Positions 28,275 to 37,809 of a stretch of DNA of 64,000 nt are shown piece by piece. Numbering within the stretch: the stretch's first letter is position 1; each line of letters begins with the position of its first letter. The position numbers were made by a program, and so were the translations under genes. The DNA comes from Streptomyces olivaceoviridis (GTDB taxonomy: Bacteria > Actinomycetota > Actinomycetes > Streptomycetales > Streptomycetaceae), in assembly GCF_014650115.1 (NCBI RefSeq), contig NZ_BMUI01000007.1:310001-374000 (forward strand). Reading direction: 5' to 3'. The notes under the pieces were generated by a model. The model had not been told where the DNA came from. It saw only the letters and a list, made by a program, of their open reading frames with translations, and ran no database searches.

Positions 28275-29753
28275 TCAGCTGGTCGTGAGGGCGGTGTCGT
28301 CGACGACGAAGTCGGTCGCGAGATAGGCGTCTTCAACGCCGGTGAACTTCAGGGTGACCGTCTGGCCCGCCAGCGAGGAGAGGTCGACGGTCTTCAGGGC
28401 GTAGCCGGAGGCCGCGTTGGCGTTCGAGTACGTCGCCAGGGTCTTCGAGCCGGCGGTGACCGTCAGCTTGTCGTAGGCGGTGCTGCCGCTCTCCGTGGTG
28501 TCGATGTGCAGGTAGAAGGTCAGGGTCGCCTTGCAGCCAGCGGGGATGGTCACCGGCTGGGAGAGAGTGTCGGTGTGTGCGGAGCCCCAGCCGTTGAGCC
28601 AGGCCGTCCAGGAGCCGCCGTGGGCCGGCTCACGGGTGTCGTTGTCGATGACGCCGCTGTCGGTCCAGCCGGTGTCCCCTGACTCGAAGCCCGGGTTGGC
28701 CAGGAGCTGGGTCGAGGTGCAGCCGCCGCCACCGCCGCTGGTGCTGACGGTCCAGGTGAAGGTCGTGGTGCCGGTGGCGGCGGCGGAGTCCTTCACGGTG
28801 ACGGTGGTGCTGTAGGTCCCGGCCGCGGTGGGGGTACCGGAGATGAGGCCGGTGGAGGCGTTGATGGCCAGGCCGGTGGGCAGGCCGGAGGCGCTGTAGG
28901 TCAGGGAGCCGCTGTTGGTGCTGGTGGCCTGGACCTGGAGGCTGACCGCGGTGCCCGCGGTGGAGGACTGGCTGCCCGGGTTGGTGACGGTCACGCCGCT
29001 GCTGGGCGGGGTGATGTGGCTGCCGACGTTGATGCCCGCGAAGGCGTTGCCGACGGCCGCGTACTGGGCGGAGTTGGTGCCGTACAGCGCGGCCGCGGCG
29101 TTGAGGGCGGCGGTGCGGGCACCGGCGTAGTTGGTGCTGGACGTCATGTAGGACGTCAGCGCCTTGTACCAGATCTTCAGGGCGGCGTCGCGGCCGAGGC
29201 CGGTGACGGCGACGCCGTCGGAGGTCGGGCTGGTGTAGGTGACACCGTTGATCGTCTTGGTGCCGCTGCCCTCGGCCAGCAGGTAGAACATGTGGTTGGC
29301 CGGACCCGAGGAGTAGTGCACATCCAGGTTGCCGAGGGAGGACGACCAGTAGTCCGCCGAGTTGCCGTCCTTGCTGGGCTTGTCCATGTAGCGCAGCGGG
29401 GCGCCGGTGCCGTTGATGTCGACCTTCTCGCCGATGAGGTAGTCACCGGGGTCGGAGCTGTTGTTGGCGTAGAACTCCACGCCGGTGCCGAAGATGTCGG
29501 AGGTCGCCTCGTTGAGACCGCCGGACTCACCGCTGTAGTTCAGGCCCGCGGTGTTGGAGATGACGCCGTGGCTCATCTCGTGACCGGCGACGTCCAGCGA
29601 GGTCAGCGGGTCGTTGTTCCCGGTGCCGTCGCCGTAGGTCATGCAGAAGCAGCTGTCGTCCCAGTACGCGTTGGCGTACGCGTTGCCGTAGTGCACGCGG
29701 GAGTAGGCTGCCTGGCCGTCGTTCTTGATGCCGCTGCGGCCGAAGGTGTCCTA
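28275..29753 (-). pseudogene. 5'-truncated M4 (thermolysin-like) metalloprotease
   Basis: The frame starts abruptly at DTFGRSGIKNDGQAAYSRV and continues HYGNAYANAYWDD, the zinc site VAGHEMSHGVI (HExxH) and third ligand in GGLNEATSDIFG, then DVHYSSGPANHMFYLLAEG. After the peptidase comes a putative Ig domain (VTNPGSQSSTAGTAVSLQVQ, LPTGLAINASTGLISGTPTA) and a C-terminal beta-sandwich (LLANPGFESGDTGWT...). The signal peptide, propeptide and first part of the catalytic domain are absent; the gene is cut exactly where a MITE-like inverted repeat begins. Secretion is impossible without them, so I call it dead. Confidence 0.85.
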
Positions 29754-29826
29754 GGGCCTGTTGTGAAAGTGCTGGTCACAGCCATCAACGAGTTGCTGTG
29801 ACCAGCACTTTCACAACAGACCCTAG
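29751..29826. mobile_element. 76-bp MITE-like perfect inverted repeat
   Basis: Arms 29751-29782 and 29795-29826 are complementary at 31 of 32 positions, with a 12-base loop. Both ends read CTAG followed by GGCCTGTTGTG or GGTCTGTTGTG. It looks like the two terminal repeats of an IS joined head-to-head with the transposase lost, or a miniature element. CTAG at each outer edge could be the duplicated or palindromic target. It interrupts the M4 protease. The neighbouring 29827-30028 has no recognisable gene. Confidence 0.8.
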
Positions 29827-30028
29827 TAGCGGCGCGTCTGCGCACCGTATCGACCCGCCTGTGGGGGCGACACGTTCAACAGCCTGAGCAGCGCCTTCAC
29901 ACCACCCAATCAGAACGTGGGCGATTTCGACCAGGAGACGTGTTCTCTTCTGAACTGCTTGCAGCCACGTCAGCCCGCTCGGTCGAGCGAATTGACCGAC
30001 GCGCCCATCGCCGACGCCTAGAACTGGC

Positions 30029-31021
30029 TCAGACCCGGGGGATCCATACCCGCAGCGCACGGGGGCTGATGCGGCACCGCACCGGAGTCGGCAGACTGAC
30101 GGCTTCGCCGTCCAGCCCGGCGGGGAGGGCCGGGACGTCGGCGTAGACGACGATGTCGTCGGGCGTGGCGAGACGAGTGAGGCCGTGGGGTTGCCGGCTA
30201 CGTAGTCTCGTGGCCGTCTCGGCGGGCGTCTCCACCCTGACGGCCAGTACTCCCAGGAGACCGGAGTCGAGGCGCGCACGCCTGCCGAGCCCGGCCGGGT
30301 CATCCACTTGGTAAGGGTTGTTGCTCACCAGCACGGCATCCGGCCCGTCAACGGTGAGCAGCCCGGTGCGGACCACCAGCTTCGGGCCCTCGTGGCGGGC
30401 CAGGAAGTCCGGAAGGACGCGTACCGCCGTGCCCAGCTTGTCGTCCCGATAAGCCGGGTCCTGCACCAGGGCGGCATAAGCACCGAACGAGACGTTGTTG
30501 ACGAACGCACGCTCGCCTGCGTACCCGAGATCCACGCGCAGCTCGACGCCGTCTGTGAGGGCCTCCAGCGCGGCCGACGGGTCCTCACGGTTCAGGCCGA
30601 GATCCATGGCGAAGTGGTTGCGGGTACCCGCCGGAATGACCACGAAGGGCAGGCCGCTCTCCGCGGCCACCTCGGCGACAAGCGCCTGTGTACCGTCTCC
30701 GCCGGCCACGCCCAGCAGATCCGCACCGTCGTCCACCGCGCGTCGGGCGACCGTCGCCAGGTCCTGGGGCAGGGAAGGATCGATCAGGACCACCTGGGCT
30801 CCGAGCGTGCGGGCGCGTTCCGCGATCCGGAACCGGCTCGCTTTTCCTCCCCCCGAACGCGGATTCACGATCAGACAGGGCCGCCGCGCACCGGTCGTCG
30901 GCCGCGGCGCGTTCTCGGTCACGGCGCGTACCCTGAGGCCGCGTGCGTCAGCCGAACGCGTCTCACTGACGACAGCGGGTTCGCCGCGGTCACGCCCGCG
31001 GCTGACGGCTCCGTCCCCCAC
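30029..31021 (-). CDS. diacylglycerol-kinase-family lipid kinase
   Basis: Up to 330 residues; the GTG at 30922 (VTENAPRPTTG) is an equally good start, leaving 297. The DAGK catalytic domain is clear: CLIVNPRSGGGKASRF, GVAGGDGTQALVAEVA, VIPAGTRNHFAMDLGL, and LVSNNPYQV in the second lobe. Members phosphorylate diacylglycerol, sphingoid bases or related lipids with ATP at the inner membrane face. Many actinobacterial forms are fused to a PAP2 phosphatase; this one is not. A degenerate copy of its 3' end lies at 40.2-40.4 kb. Confidence 0.85.
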   Translation of the reverse strand: MGDGAVSRGRDRGEPAVVSETRSADARGLRVRAVTENAPRPTTGARRPCLIVNPRSGGGKASRFRIAERARTLGAQVVLIDPSLPQDLATVARRAVDDGADLLGVAGGDGTQALVAEVAAESGLPFVVIPAGTRNHFAMDLGLNREDPSAALEALTDGVELRVDLGYAGERAFVNNVSFGAYAALVQDPAYRDDKLGTAVRVLPDFLARHEGPKLVVRTGLLTVDGPDAVLVSNNPYQVDDPAGLGRRARLDSGLLGVLAVRVETPAETATRLRSRQPHGLTRLATPDDIVVYADVPALPAGLDGEAVSLPTPVRCRISPRALRVWIPRV

Positions 31022-31407
31022 CGGACCGGCGGTCCGGCGATTGCGCCTACGGCCACCGCCACCATGACACTCCTTCGACAGTTACGGCCTACGGCATCAG
31101 CGTGCAACTCGGCGTGGGGATCCGCACCTGGGGTGCGGCGGTGCCCCTAACGCGTTCACCACCGCCGAGCCGACGCCGTCTCCCCGGTCGAGGGTCCGAC
31201 CGGGGCCTTCTCCAGCGCCAGCCGAACGGGCGAGGACGCCCAGGACGTGATGGACGCGGCAGCCTCGGTGGCGATCCGTTGGGGGACGGCCGAACCATTC
31301 ATCACCGCAGCGCGAATCAGACGGGGTCACGTACGACAGTGCCGGGAAACATCGCGCACCGGGCGGAGAGATCTCATCGTTTTCCCGTCACCGGGGCTGG
31401 GCACCCG
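31022..31407. other. non-coding stretch between divergent genes
   Basis: About 385 bases holding the promoters of the lipid kinase and the AI-2E-type permease. No gene is convincing and no operator is recognised. Confidence 0.4.
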
Positions 31408-32517
31408 ATGCCCATGGCGACGCGTCCGGTTCCGGTGCGAACCATCCTCGCCACCATCGGCCTGGTACTCGCCACCTACGCCGTCCTCGAACTGGTGGTC
31501 CAGGCTCGCCGGGTGCTGATCTGGGCGGTCATCGCGTTGTTCCTGGCCGTCTCCCTTCATCCTGCGGTAGAAGCCTTGCAGCGACGGGTGCCGCGGTGCC
31601 GACGGTCGGTGGCCGCCTTGCTGGTCTTCCTGGCCACGGCCGCGGTCATCGGCGCGGTGATCGCCCTGTTCGTCATCCCCCTGGCCCAGGAGGGAAGCCG
31701 GTTCGCCGGTCGTCTGCCCGCGATGATCAGAGACGCCCAGGCCGGTCGCGGGCCAGTCGGTAACCTGCTGGAACGGACGCACGCTCTGCGGTATGTCCAG
31801 CACCATCAGGCGCAGATCCACGCGTTCGCCACCGGACTGAGCACGCCCGTCGCGAAGTTCCTCCGCAGCGCCGCGAGCACCGCGGCAGGCGCTGTCACGA
31901 TTTTCGTGCTGTCCTATCTGATGGTGCTGGAGGGCCCCAGGGCCATAGACCGGTCCCTGGCCCTCGTGGACGAGGCGCCTGCGGCCCGCATACGCCGCGT
32001 CGGAGCCGCGTGTGCCCGCACCGTCAACGGCTATCTGACCGGCAACTTGCTGATCAGCGTCATCTGCGGGCTTCTGACCTACGTCGTGCTGCTGGTTTCC
32101 GGAGTGCCGTTCGCCGGCCTGCTGGCCCTCTTCGTCGCCGTGACCGACCTCATCCCCCTGGTGGGAGCCACCATAGGAGCTGTCGTCGCCTCCGCAGTGG
32201 CGTTCGTCCACTCCCTGCCGGCCGGCATTGGGGCCATCATCTTCTTCATCGTCTATCAGCAGGCCGAGAACCATCTCCTGCAACCGGTCATCCTCTCTCG
32301 GACGGTGAAACTCAACCCCCTCACCGTGCTGCTGGCCACCCTGATCGCCGCCGACGTCGCCGGAATCCTCGGTGCCCTGCTGGCGATTCCCGTCACCGGC
32401 ATCATCCAGGTCGTCCTCGGTGACATCTGGGCTCACCGCGGCGGTCGGTCACTGGGACTGCCGACACGGACAGACAACAGCCCCGAGGACACCGACCGGT
32501 TCGACGCCCCCGGATGA
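31408..32517 (+). CDS. AI-2E family membrane transporter
   Basis: About 369 residues with roughly eight membrane helices in the AI-2E/PerM layout: two N-terminal hairpins (TILATIGLVLATYAVLELVV, VLIWAVIALFLAVSLHPAVEAL), a cytoplasmic middle part, then GYLTGNLLISVICGLLTYVVLL, GLLALFVAVTDLIPLVGATIG and YQQAENHLLQPVILSRTVKLNP, the family signature (PxxG / ENxxLxPxI). Despite the name, members export or import varied substrates and some are Na+/H+ antiporters. Followed by about 270 non-coding bases. Confidence 0.85.
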   Translation: MPMATRPVPVRTILATIGLVLATYAVLELVVQARRVLIWAVIALFLAVSLHPAVEALQRRVPRCRRSVAALLVFLATAAVIGAVIALFVIPLAQEGSRFAGRLPAMIRDAQAGRGPVGNLLERTHALRYVQHHQAQIHAFATGLSTPVAKFLRSAASTAAGAVTIFVLSYLMVLEGPRAIDRSLALVDEAPAARIRRVGAACARTVNGYLTGNLLISVICGLLTYVVLLVSGVPFAGLLALFVAVTDLIPLVGATIGAVVASAVAFVHSLPAGIGAIIFFIVYQQAENHLLQPVILSRTVKLNPLTVLLATLIAADVAGILGALLAIPVTGIIQVVLGDIWAHRGGRSLGLPTRTDNSPEDTDRFDAPG

Positions 32518-32790
32518 CGGCCCCTTGGAATCCGGGCCGCCGCCGGTCGAGGGGCTTCTCCGCTTATCCGCCTCTCCGCTTCTCCGGCTCTGGCGGAGCC
32601 TGAGCGCGTCCCTGATGACTGAGCCGATGCCCGAGATCGCCCCGCCAGTTGGGCGCGACGCGCGACGCCAGGGCCGCCATCACCGCAGCGCCCACTACTG
32701 TGAGCGCGAAGGACCGCGCGCCGGCCGACGGCCCGCGGAGGTGGCGCGATGTCACCGCTCGCCGGCGTCCGATCGATCCGGCTCCACCGG

Positions 32791-33468
32791 TCAGTGCTGG
32801 GGGTGCGGACGCGCGTGGAACAGGGGACGCCGCTGGGTGGCCGTGCCGGCAGCCAGATGGCCGATCTCGACGCGTGTCCTGATGGCGCGGACCACTTCGG
32901 TCAGGCCGACGACGATGGCCATGATGCCTACCACCAGGGTGAGTGTCGCGATGGAGGTGAACGGCATGACGATCATCACGATGCCGGCCATGGTGCCGAT
33001 GATGCCGAAGGCCACGTGCCAGCCGCGGCCCGGCATGGTCTGGTCGGAGGCCGCCGCGGCCGTCTCCAGGGTGCCCCGGAGCAGCCAGCTGAAGCCGATC
33101 CACAGGGCGAGCAGGAAGACCGACTCAAGGGGGCCCCGGAAGCAGACCAGTCCGAGCAGGATGGAGGCCGCGCCGGTGATGAAGTGCAGTACGCGAAGGT
33201 GCCGGGGGACGTGGGTGCCGAAGGCGGCGGCGAGTTGGAAGACACCGGTGGCCAGCAGGTAGACGCCGAAGAGCACGCCGACGACGCGCAGCGTCTCGCC
33301 CGGCCAGACCAGGGCGATGACGCCCAGGGCGATGGTGGCGAGGCCCATGGTGAGCAGGATCTGCCAGCCCACGTTCGCCAGGGCGGCGATGCCTTGGGCC
33401 GCAGGACCCTCTTGTGGCTCGGTGCCACGTGGCGGAACGGGGCCGGGGGATTCGGAAGGAGATGTCAT
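32791..33468 (-). CDS. HdeD-like DUF308 membrane protein
   Basis: 225 residues. Six hydrophobic helices as three hairpins (GWQILLTMGLATIALGVIALVWPGET, VVGVLFGVYLLATGVFQL, FITGAASILLGLVCFRGPLES, ...), the DUF308 repeat with WPGxT/FRGPLES turns. HdeD proteins are linked to acid or envelope stress; the mechanism is unclear. Start chosen at MTSPSESPG with AGGAGG upstream. Confidence 0.82.
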   Translation of the reverse strand: MTSPSESPGPVPPRGTEPQEGPAAQGIAALANVGWQILLTMGLATIALGVIALVWPGETLRVVGVLFGVYLLATGVFQLAAAFGTHVPRHLRVLHFITGAASILLGLVCFRGPLESVFLLALWIGFSWLLRGTLETAAAASDQTMPGRGWHVAFGIIGTMAGIVMIVMPFTSIATLTLVVGIMAIVVGLTEVVRAIRTRVEIGHLAAGTATQRRPLFHARPHPQH

Positions 33469-33690
33469 GGCACCTGCCTCCTTCTGTGAGCAGCGTGGCA
33501 CGTCACTACATGTCCATCGTCACCCGATCGGCCTCATGGCGCTCGGCGGAAGTGGCAGGGGGCCGTGGCGCATGAGGTATTCCGGGCAAGCTCCTGCGTC
33601 CTGCGGGAGCCGCGATGTGTTTCCGCCGGGCCGGCCCGATGCCGGCGGCCAGGCACAGTCGTGGTGTCCCGTTCGGGTTGGCGACGGCGT

Positions 33691-34425
33691 TCAGGCGTGA
33701 GGGGTGATGACGGCGCGTCCTTGGATCCTGCCGTCGTGGAGGAGTTGGTAAGGCCTCGTTGGCGCGTTGCAGGGGAAAGTGCTCGACCAGCATCCTGATC
33801 TTGTCCTGCTGGGCGAGGGTGATCACTTCCATCAGTTCGGCGAGGGACCCCCGCCGAGCATCCTGGCCACCTGAGCGGCCATCCGCAGTGTCGGGTTTGT
33901 GCCGACCATGTCCAGCACGAGCTGAGCGCCCTGCCGCGCCGTCATGTCCATGATGCGCTCGATCGCCTCGTCGCCCGAGAGCAGCGCCTCGTCGGCGCCC
34001 ATGCGCTGGGCGGTTTCCAGCTTGCCTGCGTCGGTGTCCACGGCGACGACGGTGGTCGCCGTGCTGAGCGCGCGCAGGATCTGGATGGTCATCTGCCCAG
34101 GCCGCCTGCGCCGATCACGACCGGCGGTCGAGCCCGGGCCCCACACCCCGCAGCTCAGGAACCATAGACGATCACAGGCTCCCCGGGTGTGAACCCGGTG
34201 ACGCCCGGTCCCAGCTGCTCCACCCACCCGGCGTTCTCGTGGCCGAGCGTGCAGGGCAGATTCGTGAAGCCGGGCAGCGGTCCGCGGGCCTGCATGATGT
34301 GCATCGGAGTGACAGGCACCGGCACGCGCGACCTTCACCGAAACCTGGCCCGGGCCGGGCTCGGGTACCGGTACCTCGCGAAGCTCGGGCGGCTGCCGCC
34401 AGCCGACGAGTTGAAAAGCCCGCAT
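33691..34425 (-). pseudogene. degraded zinc-type alcohol dehydrogenase
   Basis: Starts well (MRAFQLVGWRQPPELREVPVPEPGPGQVSVKV, zinc-ligand region ARAGACHSDAH), then loses frame, with downstream pieces AQVARMLGG, VVAVDTDAGKLETAQRMGADEA (Rossmann second half) and LVLDMVGTN in frame 1, and MEVITLAQQDKIRMLVEHFPLQRANEA then YQLLHDGRIQGRAVITPHA in two more frames. About 245 codons against roughly 345 in the family, so sequence is missing as well, including most of the structural-zinc lobe. Clearly non-functional. Confidence 0.85.
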
Positions 34426-34448
34426 GGCGATCCTTTACCCGTCGCTGG

Positions 34449-35717
34449 TCAGTCGCGGATGCCGTCGATGCCGACGAGGACGTGGCGCGGGCCGCGGAAG
34501 ATCTGGTTGTGCCGGTACGGCGGCGGGTCCTCGACCAGCCGGGGGTTCTGCACGCGGCGGACGAACTCACCGACCGCGGTCTGGACCTCCAGACGCGCGA
34601 GCGGAGCGCCGAAGCAGAAGTGGATGCCCTGACTGAACCCTAGGTGTTCGTTGTCCCGGCGTTCGAGGTCGAGCCGGTCGGGGTCGGTGAACCGTTCCGG
34701 GTCGCGGTTCGCCGACCCGTACGCCAGGAAGATCGGTGCGCCTGCCGGGATGGTGGTGCCGGCGATGTCGATGTCCTCCACGGCGGAACGGGTGTGCCAG
34801 AACTGCACCGACGACTCGAACCGCAGCAGCTCCTCCACCGCGGGCACGATCAGCTGCGGCCGGCGGCGCAGCTTCTCCAGCGCGTCGGGGTGCCGCAGCA
34901 GGGTGAGGACGCTGTGGGCGATGAGGTTGACCGTGGTTTCGTGTCCCGCGAAGATCAGGAGCAGGGCGTTGCTGGCGAGCACGCCCTTGGACATCCGCCC
35001 TTCCGGGCCGTTGTCGTTCGCCATCGCGGAGAGCATGCCCGGGCCGGGCTGCTGGGCGTACCGGTCGAGCAACGCGTCCGCGAACTGTGCGAACTCCTGA
35101 ACGGCCTGCCGCCCTCCGGCATGTCGGCTGCGGATCTCTTCGGAGGCTGCCTCGGGGCCGAAGTCCAGGGCGTCCAGGGCCGTCTCGACCCAGTGGTGGA
35201 AGCGTGGCTCGTCCTCCATCGGCACGCCCAGGACCTTGCAGATCACCGTCACCGGCAGGGGATAGGCGAAGTCGTCGACGGCGTCGATCCGGTTCTTGCC
35301 CTTCATGTCGTCCAGGAGGCCGTCGACGATGCGGCGGATGTCCGGCTCCAGGTCGGAGATCAGGTGGGGCGCCTGGGGCGGGCCGACGAAGTGCGGCATC
35401 ATCATCCGGCGGTCCCGGTCGTGCTCGGGCGGATCGCAGGTGATGATGTTCGGCTCGGTCAGCACCTCCCTGATCGGCTCGGCCGCCTGCTCCCCCGAGC
35501 CCTCCGCCTGAGCCGCGGCCGGGGCGGGGCGCTTTCGTGGATCGGAACTCACCCGGGGATCGTGCAGCAGCGTGACGATCTCCCGATAGGTGCTGACGAC
35601 GTAAGTCCCGTCCGGCTGGCGCGCCACCGGTGTCTTGCGGAGTTCCTCGTAGAAGGGGTACGGGTTGGCGCGGTTGGCGTAGCGGAGGGCCTGTTGCCAG
35701 GGGGTTTCCTCGACCAC
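34449..35717 (-). CDS. cytochrome P450
   Basis: About 422 residues from a GTG (VVEETPWQQAL) preceded by GGAGGGGAG. I-helix AGHETTVN (oxygen activation), K-helix ExxR in VEELLRFES, PERF-like DPERFTDPDRLDLERRDN, and heme loop GFSQGIHFCFGAPLARLE with the axial Cys. A soluble bacterial class I enzyme; substrate not predictable. The ferredoxin and its reductase lie directly upstream in the same operon, so the electron supply is complete. Confidence 0.93.
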   Translation of the reverse strand: MVEETPWQQALRYANRANPYPFYEELRKTPVARQPDGTYVVSTYREIVTLLHDPRVSSDPRKRPAPAAAQAEGSGEQAAEPIREVLTEPNIITCDPPEHDRDRRMMMPHFVGPPQAPHLISDLEPDIRRIVDGLLDDMKGKNRIDAVDDFAYPLPVTVICKVLGVPMEDEPRFHHWVETALDALDFGPEAASEEIRSRHAGGRQAVQEFAQFADALLDRYAQQPGPGMLSAMANDNGPEGRMSKGVLASNALLLIFAGHETTVNLIAHSVLTLLRHPDALEKLRRRPQLIVPAVEELLRFESSVQFWHTRSAVEDIDIAGTTIPAGAPIFLAYGSANRDPERFTDPDRLDLERRDNEHLGFSQGIHFCFGAPLARLEVQTAVGEFVRRVQNPRLVEDPPPYRHNQIFRGPRHVLVGIDGIRD

Positions 35718-35779
35718 GAGGCTCCCCTCCTTCCTCCTGTCGGTGCTGTCCGCTTGCACGCTCGGCCCGGCGGGCCGGG

Positions 35780-37183
35780 TCAGTGGCGCCGGGGCCGGAA
35801 CTCGGCCGTCCGCTCGCTCGGGGCATGGCCGGTCAGGACGACGTCGGGAATCGCCGTCGGGACCCTCGGGTCCGGGAAGTCGGCCGGCATCGGCTTGGTG
35901 TCGGCCGGCTGGTCCCAGCCCGGTGGCGGAGGCGGGAACGGACCGGACCGCTCGATCAGCTTCCCGTAGTACTCCAGCCACTTGCCGTGGTCGAAGGTCA
36001 CGGCGGCGACGATGCGGCCCCGGCGCCCGTAGGCGGCGGCGAAACGCCGGTCCGCCACGGACCCCTGGGTGAAGACGATCTCGTCACCGAAGGGAGGCAC
36101 GCCGACGGACTTGATATTGACGCCGAACTGCCCGGACCAGAAGCCGGGCAGCAGCAGATGCGGCCGGTAGTGGGGCTCAAGGTTCACCATGTTGTGCGCC
36201 GCCACCTCGGCGCCGAAAACAGCGTTGTCCCAGTGCTCCATGGCGAGGAACTGGTACTCGTACAGCACGTGCGGCGCCCGCGCCACATCCCCTGCCACGA
36301 AGATGCTGTCGGTGACCACGCCGTTGATGTCGAAGGCCCGTCCACCGGCGTCGCACCCGACGCCCCAGAAACCTGCCGCCAGCCCGGAGCCCTCCAGCCA
36401 CTCCACGTTGCGGATCGACCCCAGCGAGGCCACGACCACATCGGCGTCGACGACCGTTCCGTCGGACAGATACGCACGCCGCACGTGCCCGCCGGAGTCG
36501 CCCTCCAGTGACGACACGCCCAGCCCGCAGCGCAGGTCCACGCCGTGATCGCGCTGCAACTGCGCGGCGATCTCCCCGATCACCCCGCCAAGCGCGCCGA
36601 CCAACGGCGCCGAACCCCGCTCGACGACGGTCACCGGGATGTTGAGCTCCCGGCACACGGAGGCCACTTCCGAGCCGATGAACCCTGCGCCGATGACCAC
36701 GACCCGCGACGGCGACTCGGCAAGCTCCTTCTGCAACTGTGCGGCGTCGTCGCGCGAGCGAATCGTGTGGACGCCCTCCAGTGCGGCCTCGGCCGGGTTC
36801 GGCCACTGCCGCGCGCGGGTGCCCGTGGCGATCAGCAACCGGTCGTACGGCACCTGCTCACCGTCGGCCAGACGCACCCGCTTGGTGACCCGGTCCAGCC
36901 CGACGGCGGCCACCCCGAGCCGCCAGTCCGCATTCACTTCCCGCATACGGGGCAGCTTGGTGTGGTCGGCCGGCACCCAGCCCTTGAGGACCTGCTTGGA
37001 CAGCGGCGGACGGTCGTAGGGCTCGTACGGCTCGTCCCCGATGATGGTCAGGGAACCGGTGAAACCCTCCTCACGCAGAGTCTCCGCCGCCCGGAGCCCG
37101 GCCAGGGAGGCACCCACGATGACGATCCGTCCGCTCGCCCGGAACTCGCGCACCAGCTCCGCGACCGTTGCCCTCAAGGCCAT
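35780..37183 (-). CDS. FAD-dependent NAD(P)H:ferredoxin reductase
   Basis: 467 residues. First FAD-binding fold RIVIVGASLAGLRAAETLREEG, NAD(P)-binding fold VVVIGAGFIGSEVASVC, and second FAD motif TDSIFVAGDVAR. Putidaredoxin-reductase type. About 50 residues longer than the usual ~410, with a Pro-rich C-terminus. Start ATG overlaps the ferredoxin stop by about 10 bases; 62 bases separate it from the P450. It passes electrons from NAD(P)H to the adjacent ferredoxin. Confidence 0.9.
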   Translation of the reverse strand: MALRATVAELVREFRASGRIVIVGASLAGLRAAETLREEGFTGSLTIIGDEPYEPYDRPPLSKQVLKGWVPADHTKLPRMREVNADWRLGVAAVGLDRVTKRVRLADGEQVPYDRLLIATGTRARQWPNPAEAALEGVHTIRSRDDAAQLQKELAESPSRVVVIGAGFIGSEVASVCRELNIPVTVVERGSAPLVGALGGVIGEIAAQLQRDHGVDLRCGLGVSSLEGDSGGHVRRAYLSDGTVVDADVVVASLGSIRNVEWLEGSGLAAGFWGVGCDAGGRAFDINGVVTDSIFVAGDVARAPHVLYEYQFLAMEHWDNAVFGAEVAAHNMVNLEPHYRPHLLLPGFWSGQFGVNIKSVGVPPFGDEIVFTQGSVADRRFAAAYGRRGRIVAAVTFDHGKWLEYYGKLIERSGPFPPPPPGWDQPADTKPMPADFPDPRVPTAIPDVVLTGHAPSERTAEFRPRRH

Positions 37184-37398
37184 GACGTCGTGCTTCCCTC
37201 CGCGCCGTCCAGGCGGTCGATCACGATCGCCTGCACCGGGCAGGCCGCGGCTGCTCGCTCGACCTGTAGGCGTCGCTCGTCATCGGGATTCGGCTCATAG
37301 GTGAGCGCCTCCTGACCGTTCAACCTGAAGACCTCGTGCGCCAGATACACGCACTGTGCGTATCCCTGGCACCGGTTCAGGTCCACGACGATGCGCAT
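37174..37398 (-). CDS. [3Fe-4S]-type ferredoxin
   Basis: About 74 residues, MRIVVDLNRCQGYAQCVYLAHEVF, with cysteines 10 and 16, and a third in AAACPVQAIVI near residue 56. The pattern C-x5-C...C-P with no second Cys in the first motif (Tyr instead) marks the three-cysteine P450-partner ferredoxins. Small, acidic and cytosolic. It is the first gene of the P450 operon. Confidence 0.9.
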   Translation of the reverse strand: MRIVVDLNRCQGYAQCVYLAHEVFRLNGQEALTYEPNPDDERRLQVERAAAACPVQAIVIDRLDGAEGSTTSWP

Positions 37399-37500
37399 GG
37401 GCAGCCTCCCTCGGGCAGACGCGCTTCTCAGGGCAGAAGACGCCCCCGGACATGCGGCCCGTGATGGACCGCACGTCGTCGCGCTCAGTGAATTCCTCAG

Positions 37501-37809
37501 TCAGTGGCCTCCGCCACCACCGCCATAGCCGCCATGGTCTCCACCGCCATAGCCACCATGGTCTCCACCGCCATAGCCACCGTGGTCGCCGCCATAGCCG
37601 CCGTAGTCTCCGCCATAGCCGCCATAGCCATAGCCATAGCCGCCGTCGTCGCCCCACCAGCCGTGACCGCCGTGGTCGCTGCCGTAGGAGCTGTTGTTGC
37701 CGTGTTCCGTGGCGAAGGCGCTGCCGGCCGTGCCGATTGCCGCTGCACCGGTCAGCAGCAGGCCCGAAGCGGACAACGCGACGAGACGCCGAATGCGCTG
37801 TGATCGCAT
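37501..37809 (-). CDS. secreted Gly/His/Tyr-rich repeat protein
   Basis: 102 residues. Signal peptide MRSQRIRRLVALSASGLLLTG...AFA, then EHGNNSSYGSDHGGHGWWGDD and repeats of GGYGG and GGDHGGYGG. About 45% glycine in the mature part with regularly spaced His, Asp and Tyr. Such low-complexity extracellular proteins may bind metal or form a surface matrix; function unknown. A second copy lacking the start codon lies at 27.6 kb. Confidence 0.75.
   Translation of the reverse strand: MRSQRIRRLVALSASGLLLTGAAAIGTAGSAFATEHGNNSSYGSDHGGHGWWGDDGGYGYGYGGYGGDYGGYGGDHGGYGGGDHGGYGGGDHGGYGGGGGGH

Noticed and set aside
34449..37398. P450 operon as part of a biosynthetic gene cluster
   Set aside because: No polyketide synthase, peptide synthetase, terpene synthase or tailoring genes nearby; only a dead alcohol dehydrogenase.
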